Assembly (NCBI GenBank): GCA_013822085.1
Contig: PNJV01000018.1
Location: 1 to 40,043 of the forward strand
DNA: 40,043 nt
Source of the DNA: Isosphaera sp.
GTDB lineage: Bacteria > Planctomycetota > Phycisphaerae > Phycisphaerales > UBA1924
Direction: 5' to 3'
Each line of letters starts with the position of its first letter. Position 1 is the stretch's first letter. A program made the translations under genes and the position numbers. The notes beneath the pieces are model-generated. The model saw nothing but the letters and a program-made list of their open reading frames with translations, ran no database searches and was not told the DNA's origin. Below are positions 18,222 through 25,910 of the stretch, in pieces.

Positions 18222-20516
18222 ATGTCCAAGAGCCGCCACGACCGCGCCCGTTTGCTCGCCCTGACCGCCGCCGCGGGCCTGTCCCTGACCGGCCCGGCGC
18301 TGGCCCAGGGGCCCATCGCCTCGGCCGACGCCGGCGCCAAGGACGACGGCGCCATGGCGATCAAGGTCGGCGCCGACAACCTCGTCGAGCTGCACGTGCA
18401 GGACGAGCCCCTGCTCAACGTGCTCCAGCTGCTGGCCGTGCAGGCCAAGCGGAACATCGTCGTCTCCAAGAGCGTCGCGGGCGCGGTCACGGCCGACCTC
18501 TACGGCGTCTCGTTCTACGACGCCCTGGAGCGCCTGCTCAACGTCAACGGCTTCCGCTTCCGCGAGTCCGGCGGGTTCATCGAGGTCTACACGGCCGAGG
18601 AGTTCGCCGGCCTGGAGAGGGCCAAGCTCCAGCGCGAGGCCCGCGTGTACCGGCTCTCGTACCTCAACGCCACCGACGCCGCCGAGTTCATCCGCCCGGT
18701 GCTCTCGCCCGGTGCCGAGATCCGCGCCGGGACGCAGTCGGCGGCCTTCCCCTCGACCATCCAGGCCCCGACGGGCAAGGACGACTACGCGCTGGGCGCC
18801 ACGCTGGTGGTCGTCGACTTCCCCGAGAACCTCGAGGCCATCTCCAAGCTGCTCTCGGAGCTTGACACCAAGCCGGACCAGGTGCTGGTGCAGGTGACGG
18901 TGATGCGCGCAACCGTGTCGGAGGACAACGCCTTCGGCATCGACTTCTCGGTGATCGGGGACGTGGACTTCTCCGCGTTCCTGAGCCCCCTGACGGCCGC
19001 GGGCGAGCTGGCCTCGGGCGCCCTGGGCATCAACCAGGGAACGGCGGTGACCTCCAGCGTGGGCGACGCGGCGACCGGGCCGGCGACCTTCCGCGTGGGC
19101 GTGATCTCCAACAACCTGGCCATCGTGCTGCGCCTGCTCAACGAGGTCACCGACACGACGATCATGGCCAACCCCAAGCTGCTGGTCCTCAACCGCCAGT
19201 CGGCGACGGTCAACGTCGGGACCCGGGTGCCGTACCTCTCGACGACCACCACCGAGACCGCCGCGACCCAGACCGTGCGGTTCCTTGACACGGGCGTGCA
19301 GCTGTACTTCCGGCCCTTCGTGGCCGCCACGGGCGAGATCCGCATGGAGCTGCGCCCGGTGGTCTCCGACGCGGTCCTGATCCCGCTGGCCGCCGGCGCC
19401 GTGGGCGCCAGCTTCTCGGCGCCCCAGGAGATCCGCCAGGAGCTGGTCACCAACGTCATCGTCAAGGACGGGCAGACGGTCGTGCTCGGCGGCCTGTTCA
19501 CCGAGGACGTCACCCGCACGCGCTCGCAGGTGCCGTTCCTGGGCGACATCCCCATCGTGGGCACGCCCTTCCGCGGCCACGACGACAGCGTCGACCGCGA
19601 GGAGGTCGTCTTCTTCGTCACGCCCAGCGTGGTCAACGACCGCGTGCTCACCGAGCAGGGCGACAACGCCGAGCTGGCCGCCGACCGCGTGCGCGCCGGC
19701 ACCCGCCAGGGCCTGCTGCCCTTCTCCCGCGAGCGCTGGACGGCCATCCTCAACGTCGAGGCCGAGCAGGCCGCCCGCGCCGGCGACACCGACACGGCCA
19801 TGTGGAAGATCCAGCGCTCCCTGGCCATGAACCCCGCCCAGCCCGACGCCATCGAGATCCGCGAGCGCCTGGTGGGCCGCCGCGAGGTCTGGCCCGACCG
19901 CTCCGTCTTCACCGACATCATCGACCGCGAGCTGGAGACCCGCCTCTCCGACGCGCCCCCGCCCAACCCCGCCCTCAACAACATCCGCGCCATCGAGACG
20001 CTCTCGATCCCGGACGTCAACGTCAAGCCCGAGCCCAAGCCCAAGGAGCAGTCGGCCCTGCCCAAGGCCCCCTTCCCCAGCCCGGTCCTGACCACCAACC
20101 CCAACGGCCCCGGCTACCGCCTCCCCGAGCCGGCCAAGGCCGCCAAGGCCACCCCCGCCAAGCCGGCCGACCCGGCGCTGGCGCTGCACACCGTCGTGCC
20201 CAACACCACGACCACCACCAGCGCCAACGGCCTGACCACGACCACCACCGTCACCGTCGGCGACATCCCGCCCACGAGCTTCACCAGCGGCAAGCCCGCC
20301 GCCAGCTCGGGCAAGAAGACCGCCGCGACGCCAGCAAAGACGGCCTCGAAAACGACCGAGAAAAAGACACCGGCCCTCACCCCCTCCCCGACCCCCGCCC
20401 CCGCGCCGGCCATCACGGTGACCGACGGGGCCTCCGCCCCGGCCAAGGCCGCACCAGCCACGCCGACGCCCGCCGTCACCAACGCCGAGCCCCCCGCCGG
20501 CACGCCGCAGCCCTGA
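18222..20516 (+). CDS. secretin (GspD/PilQ family)
   Basis: Secretins form the outer-membrane ring through which type II secretion substrates, type IV pili or phages pass. The 764-residue product has a signal peptide (cleavage expected after ALA28), an N0/STN-like domain (ELHVQDEPLLNVLQLLAVQAKRNIVVSKSV), an N1-like ring domain (REARVYRLSYLNATDAAEFI), and the secretin core ending in the family signature VTNVIVKDGQTVVLGGLFTED and VPFLGDIPIVGTPFR, then VVFFVTPSVV. After the core there is a helical part (residues about 500-590) and about 150 residues of low-complexity Pro/Ala/Lys/Thr. The ATG at 18222 has GAGGG six bases before. The long disordered tail is unusual. The following TPR lipoprotein is a plausible pilotin-like partner. 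Confidence 0.93.
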   Translation: MSKSRHDRARLLALTAAAGLSLTGPALAQGPIASADAGAKDDGAMAIKVGADNLVELHVQDEPLLNVLQLLAVQAKRNIVVSKSVAGAVTADLYGVSFYDALERLLNVNGFRFRESGGFIEVYTAEEFAGLERAKLQREARVYRLSYLNATDAAEFIRPVLSPGAEIRAGTQSAAFPSTIQAPTGKDDYALGATLVVVDFPENLEAISKLLSELDTKPDQVLVQVTVMRATVSEDNAFGIDFSVIGDVDFSAFLSPLTAAGELASGALGINQGTAVTSSVGDAATGPATFRVGVISNNLAIVLRLLNEVTDTTIMANPKLLVLNRQSATVNVGTRVPYLSTTTTETAATQTVRFLDTGVQLYFRPFVAATGEIRMELRPVVSDAVLIPLAAGAVGASFSAPQEIRQELVTNVIVKDGQTVVLGGLFTEDVTRTRSQVPFLGDIPIVGTPFRGHDDSVDREEVVFFVTPSVVNDRVLTEQGDNAELAADRVRAGTRQGLLPFSRERWTAILNVEAEQAARAGDTDTAMWKIQRSLAMNPAQPDAIEIRERLVGRREVWPDRSVFTDIIDRELETRLSDAPPPNPALNNIRAIETLSIPDVNVKPEPKPKEQSALPKAPFPSPVLTTNPNGPGYRLPEPAKAAKATPAKPADPALALHTVVPNTTTTTSANGLTTTTTVTVGDIPPTSFTSGKPAASSGKKTAATPAKTASKTTEKKTPALTPSPTPAPAPAITVTDGASAPAKAAPATPTPAVTNAEPPAGTPQP

Positions 20517-20610
20517 TCCCCCGACCCACCCACAGACACGCCCCCACCGACGCCACGCCGACGCTCCGCGCCGAACGCCGACAGCGCCCAACGCCACACG
20601 GGAGAAACGC

Positions 20611-21867
20611 ATGAACCGCATCCGCCGTACCGCCGCAGCCCTGACCCTGTCCGCCCTTGCCGGCCTGAGCGCCTGCACCGCGCCGGGCTCGTACACCAAG
20701 GAGTTTGCCAACTCCGCCCGGGCCCGCCTGGACGCCTTCCGCGCCGGGATCGACCTTCAGACCGCCGAGAACCAGTTCATGGCCGGCGAGCTGGACAAGT
20801 CCCAGGCCACCGTCGACAACGCCCTGAAGATCGCCCCCGAGAGCACCGCGGCGCTGCTCCTGCGCGGCCGGATCCTCCTAGAGCGCGGCGACCTGGAGGC
20901 CAGCCGCGTGGTGCTCTCCAAGGCGGCACAGCTGGAGCCGGACAACATCGACGCCCACTACTTCCTGGCCGTCGTCAGCGAGCGCATGGAGCAGCCCGAG
21001 GTCGCCTACGCGCACTACATCCGCGCCGCCGAGCTGGAGCCGGCCAACCCGCAGCACGCCGTGGCCGCCGCCGAGACCCTCATGATCCAGCAGCGCTACG
21101 ACGAGGCCCGCTCGGTCCTGGCGTCTCGGCTGATGACCATGACCCAGTCGGCCGCGCCGCGCGAGCTGCTGGGCCAGATCGAGCTCCTCACGGGCAACTA
21201 CGACCAGGCCGTGGTCCACTTCTCGGCCGCCCGCTTGCTGGCCCCGCGCGACCAGCGCATCCTCGAGCAGCTCGCCCGCGCCCTGATGCTCGGCGCTCAG
21301 TACGACCAGGCCGAGTCGGTCCTCCACCAGCTGCTCGTCCAGGACCGCGCCGGCAACCGCCGCGACCTGCTCTGGCTCCAGGCCCAGTGCCTCATGGCCA
21401 CGGGGCGCCTCCAGGAGGCCCGCGACGTCCTGTCCAAGCTCACCACCGGCCAGCAGGGCGAGCGCGACCTGGGCGCCTGGATCATGCTCGGTCAGGCCAG
21501 CGCCCACCTGCGTGACATGCCCCGGCTGCGCACCGCCGCCGCTCGCCTGATGACCCTGGCCCCGGCCCTGCCCGACGGCTACCTCCTCCGCGCCGTGGCC
21601 GAGCGCATGAGCGGCAGCCCCGCCGCCGCCCTGGCCACGCTCGAGCAGGCCCCAGCGACCATCAGCGCCGACCCGCGCGAGCCCGTCCTGCGCGCACTGG
21701 TCCTCGAGCAGCTCGGCCGAACCAGCGACGCCCTGGCCTACCTCCAGCAGACCATCGACCGCGAGCCCGGCCACGGCCAGGCACGCCGGCTCCTGGCCGC
21801 GATCACCGCGCGCAGCCAGTCGGCCCCGACGGCCTCCGCTGCGACCCCCGACATCACCAATCAGTAA
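20611..21867 (+). CDS. TPR-repeat lipoprotein
   Basis: The 418-residue product has a lipoprotein signal ending in LSAC with the acylated cysteine at residue 22, then tandem tetratricopeptide repeats from about residue 45 to 400. Repeats with the A-G-D-L-E/N-Y-D-Q-A pattern include GELDKSQATVDNALKIAPES, GDLEASRVVLSKAAQLEPDN and GNYDQAVVHFSAARLLAPRD. GGGAGAA stands upstream of the ATG. It follows the secretin gene by 94 bases and is followed by a terminator. By analogy with PilF/PilW pilotins and with TPR lipoproteins of Tad systems, it may help place the secretin in the outer membrane; this role is inferred from position alone. Confidence 0.85.
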   Translation: MNRIRRTAAALTLSALAGLSACTAPGSYTKEFANSARARLDAFRAGIDLQTAENQFMAGELDKSQATVDNALKIAPESTAALLLRGRILLERGDLEASRVVLSKAAQLEPDNIDAHYFLAVVSERMEQPEVAYAHYIRAAELEPANPQHAVAAAETLMIQQRYDEARSVLASRLMTMTQSAAPRELLGQIELLTGNYDQAVVHFSAARLLAPRDQRILEQLARALMLGAQYDQAESVLHQLLVQDRAGNRRDLLWLQAQCLMATGRLQEARDVLSKLTTGQQGERDLGAWIMLGQASAHLRDMPRLRTAAARLMTLAPALPDGYLLRAVAERMSGSPAAALATLEQAPATISADPREPVLRALVLEQLGRTSDALAYLQQTIDREPGHGQARRLLAAITARSQSAPTASAATPDITNQ

Positions 21868-21922
21868 CCCTCCCGCAGCCGGGGCCGAGCCCCGGGCGCC
21901 GCGCGAACATGAACACGCACTC

Positions 21923-21948
21923 AGGACCCGCCCGACGCGGGTCCTTTC
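21923..21948 (+). terminator. rho-independent terminator after the TPR gene
   Basis: AGGACCCGC pairs perfectly with GCGGGTCCT over nine bases around a CCGAC loop, followed by TTCTC. It ends the secretin-TPR unit. Confidence 0.82.
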
Positions 21949-22086
21949 TCGTTGGGCATTGAGGCAGACGGATCAGCCGCGGGGCGCAGCGCACTGGGCG
22001 CAGAGCGCAAGACGCACCTTTGAGACGGGGTGCAGGGTGGGGGGCGGCCCGGCGGCGTGCGGCACCGGCGGCCCAACGCCGCCGGC

Positions 22087-22728
22087 TCAGGCCTCGATCA
22101 GCCGCTCGCGGATGGCGTAGCGGACCAGGTCGGCGCGCGAGTGGATGTCCAGCTTGGCCATGAGACGCTGGGTGTGGTTGTCGATGGTCTTTCGGCTGAG
22201 CTTGAGCTCGGTGGCGACCTCTTTGACCGACATGCCGCGGGCCAGGTGGATCAGGACCTCTTTCTCGCGGCGTGACAGGTGGGTCAGCGGCGTCGAGCCG
22301 CGTTCCTCGCCCGAGGCCCGCTTGAGCCGCGCCTCGACGGCCGGCGAGAAGTACAGCTGACCCTGGCCGATGAGCTTGATCGCCTCCATCGCCTTGACCA
22401 GCGGCTCGTCCTTGAGGATGTACCCCGCCACGCCCGCGTCCATGGCCATGTCGATGTGACAATCGCTCGGCGAGGGCGCCAGGATCACGATCGAGGTCGC
22501 AAACCCCGCCGACCGGCACGACTCGGCCACGTCAAAGGGCGTGCGCCCGGGCAGGTCCAGGTCCAGCAGCGCCACGCGCGGGCGGGCCGTCTCGATCAGC
22601 CGCATCGCGTCCTGGCCGCTGGCTCCCACGCCGACGACCTCGATCGAGCCCTCCGCTTCCAGGGCGGCCCGCAGCGCGTCGCGGCACAACAAATGCGCGT
22701 CCAGCAGTGCTGTTGTCAGGCGTTGCAT
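22087..22728 (-). CDS. LuxR/NarL-type response regulator with atypical receiver
   Basis: The 213-residue product has a receiver domain (residues 1-120) and a LuxR helix-turn-helix (about 150-210: LSRREKEVLIHLARGMSVKEVATELKLSRKTIDNH). The phosphorylation site is D56 in LLDLDLPG and the conserved Lys is K106. The N-terminal acidic pair is reduced to D10 (the preceding residue is Leu) and the switch Thr/Ser is A84, so phosphorylation-dependent switching may be altered. The ATG at 22728 gives a normal family length. No histidine kinase is next to it, so this is an orphan regulator. The long upstream gap has AT-rich sequence and repeated ATGCAAGAA boxes. Confidence 0.92.
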   Translation of the reverse strand: MQRLTTALLDAHLLCRDALRAALEAEGSIEVVGVGASGQDAMRLIETARPRVALLDLDLPGRTPFDVAESCRSAGFATSIVILAPSPSDCHIDMAMDAGVAGYILKDEPLVKAMEAIKLIGQGQLYFSPAVEARLKRASGEERGSTPLTHLSRREKEVLIHLARGMSVKEVATELKLSRKTIDNHTQRLMAKLDIHSRADLVRYAIRERLIEA

Positions 22729-22847
22729 ATGTGTGGACCTTTGGCGGATCTCGGTCTTTGGCCATCGCCTGGGTAGGTGCTGGCGCCAGTGGATCCGCGG
22801 GTTGTTCCAAAGTTCCTCGGGACTTCTCCCTTAGGGACACCACGCGC

Positions 22848-22907
22848 ATGCAAGAATAGCTCAAACGACGCCCTTGTCCAGAAGATGTATGCAAGAACAT
22901 GCAACCT
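22848..22907. promoter_or_regulatory. repeated ATGCAAGAA boxes upstream of the response regulator
   Basis: ATGCAAGAA occurs at 22848-22856 and 22889-22897, with a shorter ATGCAA copy at 22899-22904, all in the 285-bp gap before the response regulator start at 22728. The first two copies are 41 bp apart, about four helical turns. An AT-rich block (22905-22955) lies further upstream and could carry the promoter (a TAAAAT hexamer on the minus strand). Autoregulation is possible but not shown. Confidence 0.45.
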
Positions 22908-23013
22908 CAATTGTGATTTTAACGATCAATAACTTATGTAAATATCTATAGATCGCACCGCTGTCCGCCTCCGATCTCCAACTCGCTCGATCTGTGTACG
23001 GGTCGCCGCCGCG

Positions 23014-24345
23014 TCAGCCCTGCGCAGCCCGGTGCGCCTCGGCGGGCTCGTCGGCCAGGCGCCAGCGCTGGCCCTGACGCTCGACCCTGCGGTAGAGCGT
23101 GTCGCGCTCGACGGGCTCGAAGCCGGCCTGCCGCACGGCCCGGCGCAGTGCCGCAGCGTTGACCTCTTGGTGGGTGCTGGCGCCGCCGACGTGGGTGATG
23201 TCGTACCACACCACGGTGCCGTCGATGTCGTCGGCGCCGCACTGGAGCATCAGCTGGGCCATGGCCAGGGTTTGCATGATCCAGAAGGCCTTGACGTGCG
23301 GGAAGTTGTCGAGCATGAGCCTGGCCACGGCCAGGGTGCGGAGGTTTTCCAGGCCGGCCGGCCCGGGCAGGTGCTCCAGCTCGCTGCCGTCGGGGAAGAA
23401 GGGCAGCGGGATGATGGTCTGGAAGTACCCGCCGGCGGCGTTCATGCTCGGCGTGGGCGGGCGGGCCCCGGGGGCGGTGAGGGTGACGGCGCCCTGGGGG
23501 TCGGCCCGGTAGCCCAGGCGCACCAGGGCCTCGTCCTGGGCCGTGCGGAGCATGTCCATGTGCACCAGGCGCTCGCGGCGCTGCTCGATGTGGCCGTAGA
23601 GGATCGTGGCGTTGGTGTTGAGCCCCAGCTGGTGGGCTACGCGGTGGACATCGAGCCAGACGTCCGAGCGGATCTTGCCCTTGTACGCCTCGTCGTGGAC
23701 GCGGTCGTCGAAGACCTCGGCGCCGCCGCCGGGCAGGGAGCCCAGGCCGGCCTCCTTGAGGCGTTCGAGCACCCAGCGGATGCCCGCGGCCCGGTCGTCC
23801 TGGCGGTAGACCTTGGCGATCTTGGCCAGGTGCACCACCTCCACGGCGGTGAAGGCCTTGACGTGCAGCTCGCCGCCGAGCCGGGCCGACTCCTGACGGA
23901 TCGTGCGCACCAGGTCCGTGTAGTACGAGAACGGCAGGTACGGGTGCAGCCCGCCGACGGAGTGCATCTCGGTGGCCCCGGCCTCGACGGCGCGGGCGAC
24001 CTCGGCCTTGACGTACTCGGCGTCGCGCGTGTACGCGTCGGCGTCGTCCTTCTTGCGGTAGAACTCGCAGAACTTGCACGAGAGCGCGCACACGTTGGAG
24101 TAGTTCAGGTGCCGGTTGATGTTGTAGTAGGCCACGCCCCCGTGCAGGCGCCGCCGGACGCTGTCGGCCAGCTCGCACACGCCCCAGATGTCCGGCGTGG
24201 TGTAGAGCACCTGGCCGTCGTCGAGGCTCAGCCGCTGGCCGCGCTGGAGCTTGGCTGCGATCTGGCCCAGGCGCGGGTCGGTGTTGACGCCCGACGGGGC
24301 GGGCAACTGCGTGGCGGGCGCGGTCGGTGAGAGTGCGGCGGGCAC
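23014..24345 (-). CDS. mqnE: aminofutalosine synthase, radical SAM enzyme
   Basis: MqnE joins the adenosyl radical of SAM to 3-enolpyruvyl-benzoate to make aminofutalosine, the second step of the futalosine route to menaquinone. The 443-residue product has the radical SAM cluster motif C86-x3-C90-x2-C93 (CALSCKFC), then EMHSVGGLHP, KAFTAVEV and LPGGGAEVFDDRVH, which separate MqnE from the related MqnC. The C-terminal GGASTHQEVNAA block also fits. I chose the GTG at 24345: AAGGA lies five bases upstream, and the reading frame continues further upstream without a start of similar quality. A sigma70-like promoter stands about 75 bases before it. Other mqn genes are not in the window. Confidence 0.92.
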   Translation of the reverse strand: MPAALSPTAPATQLPAPSGVNTDPRLGQIAAKLQRGQRLSLDDGQVLYTTPDIWGVCELADSVRRRLHGGVAYYNINRHLNYSNVCALSCKFCEFYRKKDDADAYTRDAEYVKAEVARAVEAGATEMHSVGGLHPYLPFSYYTDLVRTIRQESARLGGELHVKAFTAVEVVHLAKIAKVYRQDDRAAGIRWVLERLKEAGLGSLPGGGAEVFDDRVHDEAYKGKIRSDVWLDVHRVAHQLGLNTNATILYGHIEQRRERLVHMDMLRTAQDEALVRLGYRADPQGAVTLTAPGARPPTPSMNAAGGYFQTIIPLPFFPDGSELEHLPGPAGLENLRTLAVARLMLDNFPHVKAFWIMQTLAMAQLMLQCGADDIDGTVVWYDITHVGGASTHQEVNAAALRRAVRQAGFEPVERDTLYRRVERQGQRWRLADEPAEAHRAAQG

Positions 24346-24419
24346 GGCGTTCCTTTCAAAGATATCTGAAATTATTGAATGACGCTCCCGGCCACGTGTC
24401 GAGCCCTCCGCATCACAAG

Positions 24420-24448
24420 AATATACAAACACAAACCAAATATGTCCA
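24420..24448 (-). promoter_or_regulatory. sigma70-type promoter for mqnE
   Basis: On the minus strand TGGACA (24448-24443) and TATATT (24425-24420) are separated by exactly 17 bases, each one mismatch from consensus. Transcription would start near 24413, giving a leader of about 70 bases to the GTG at 24345. It lies in an AT-rich patch within a very GC-rich region. The opposite strand leads to the lipoprotein cluster, so this gap is a divergent promoter region. Confidence 0.7.
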
Positions 24449-24537
24449 CATGTTCCCCGCACGCATCGATCACCACGCCCGCCAGCGAATGATCCATCAC
24501 CCGCGAAGCAGGCGCGGCGGACCATCAGGAGCGATGC

Positions 24538-25236
24538 ATGGGCGCACAACGAGGCGGGACTGCCACCAGCGGCACGCGTAACCACGGCTTTGCACAGCGG
24601 CCCCCCGCGCAGGGGCGCAGCGGCGCCGCACGCCGGTGCGCCGCCGCCCTGGCCGCCGCGGGGCTGGCAGCAGCTGGGTGCAACACCGCCCCCGCCGGCG
24701 ACACCGGCGGGCTGATCCCCGTCACGGAGCGGACCGGGGCCGACCGCTTCGACCCCGCCGCCGACTCGGTGACGCTCCTGGAGTTCGCCGACGCCTCGGG
24801 GCAGGAGCTCAGCGACGCGTTCCTGACGCTGCCGACGATCGCCCAGTCGCAGTTCCGGGTGGTGATCGAGGTCGGCTCGATCCAGAACAACACCAGGACG
24901 CCGTCGTCGGACTTTGCCGCGGTGCAGCGCCGGGTGTTCCTGACGCTGGCCCAGTCGGACCTGGTGCGCAAGGGTGCGCGGGTGGTCGAGACGCGCGCCC
25001 GCGTGTCGCGGGACGTGGCCAACGCCAACGACCCCTTCGGGCAGGGCGACGCGGGGTCGGTCAGCGGGCTGGACCAGTACCCGCTGGGCTCGACGTACTT
25101 CCTCCAGGGGACCTTCAGCGAGCTGTCGCGCGGCGGGAGCTTCCAGAGCACCTACCTCTTCGACGTGACGCTGACCAACGCCCAGACGCGCGAGATCGTC
25201 TACGCCAAGCAGATCGTGGCCAAGCAGCTGCGGTGA
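24538..25236 (+). CDS. LpoB-like lipoprotein (penicillin-binding protein activator family)
   Basis: The 232-residue product has a lipoprotein-type N-terminus (hydrophobic Ala/Leu stretch ending in AAAGC, Cys at residue 48) after a longer basic leader. The mature part shows the LpoB pattern: VTLLEFADASGQELSDAFL near the start of the domain, RRVFLTLAQSDLVRKGARVV, then TYFLQGTFSEL and YLFDVTLTNAQTREIVYAKQ at the end. In E. coli, LpoB reaches from the outer membrane to activate the wall synthase PBP1b. The ATG at 24538 has AGGAG six bases upstream. The stop overlaps the start of the next gene (GTGA). With COG3014-like and YcfL-like genes downstream, the cluster matches a known neighbourhood. PBP activation here is inferred. 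Confidence 0.8.
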   Translation: MGAQRGGTATSGTRNHGFAQRPPAQGRSGAARRCAAALAAAGLAAAGCNTAPAGDTGGLIPVTERTGADRFDPAADSVTLLEFADASGQELSDAFLTLPTIAQSQFRVVIEVGSIQNNTRTPSSDFAAVQRRVFLTLAQSDLVRKGARVVETRARVSRDVANANDPFGQGDAGSVSGLDQYPLGSTYFLQGTFSELSRGGSFQSTYLFDVTLTNAQTREIVYAKQIVAKQLR

Positions 25237-25883
25237 GCCGGCCAGCCCCACCAGCCCGGGCGCCAGCCCGCCCAGCCGCGGCGGCCCGCGCCTGCGCGGC
25301 GCTGCTGGCCTGCGCGGCGGCGGTGGCCTGCGCTGCCCAGCAGCGCACCACGCTGCTGCGCGCCTCGGACACGCTCCTGAGCGCCCAGCGCGTCCTGGAG
25401 CAGCTGGCCCAGAGCGACTTCATCCTCATGCGCACCCAGAGCAGCGAGCGCCTGGTGCTCCGGCCGCACCCGCTGGAGAACCTCTCGGACAACCGGCTCT
25501 CGCGCGGCGATCAGTGGGCGGCCATGGCGCGGGTGCTCCTCGACCCGAGCGTGCTCGAGCTGCTGCGCTCGAGGAACATCGTCGTGCAGATGCCGCCGCT
25601 TGCCAGCGACGCCGTGGCGCGGGCCGGCCTGACGGTGCGCGAGCCGCCCGCCGAGCTGGCCCCGACGCACCTGTTCACCGGCCGGCTGCGCTCGATCACA
25701 CGGGCCGGGGCACCCGAAGCAGACGCGGGCGCGGGGGAGAGGAGGGGTGCGGGGTCCGAACGCACCCAGCGCACGGACCGCTACTTCTTCGAGTACACCA
25801 TCATCGACGCGCGCACGCGCGCCGTCGAGTGGGCCGGGTCCGCTGAGCTGGCCCGCCGGGCCCACGGCTCGCTCATCGACTGA
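25233..25883 (+). CDS. second LpoB-like (putative lipo)protein
   Basis: The 216-residue product starts at a GTG that overlaps the previous stop in a GTGA junction, so translation is coupled. It has a hydrophobic leader with possible lipobox cysteines (LLAC or AVAC) near residues 23-31, then a domain that parallels the upstream protein: RVLEQLAQSDFILMRTQ, THLFTGRLRSI, and YFFEYTIIDARTRAVEWAGS at the end, which matches the YLFDVTLTNAQTREIVYAK strand-turn-strand of the first. Thus the pair looks like a tandem duplication that diverged. A short polar insert (PEADAGAGERRGAGSE) breaks the domain near residue 160. Role probably linked to the first LpoB-like protein; unproven. Confidence 0.7.
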   Translation: MSRPAPPARAPARPAAAARACAALLACAAAVACAAQQRTTLLRASDTLLSAQRVLEQLAQSDFILMRTQSSERLVLRPHPLENLSDNRLSRGDQWAAMARVLLDPSVLELLRSRNIVVQMPPLASDAVARAGLTVREPPAELAPTHLFTGRLRSITRAGAPEADAGAGERRGAGSERTQRTDRYFFEYTIIDARTRAVEWAGSAELARRAHGSLID

Positions 25884-25910
25884 CCGCGCCGCACGCAACG
25901 ATCCCACGCC

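Noticed and set aside
17985..20711. Long minus-strand open frame opposite the secretin
   Set aside because: Very rich in Gly, Val, Asp and Arg with no recognisable domain; the plus strand has a full secretin with signal peptide and ribosome-binding site.
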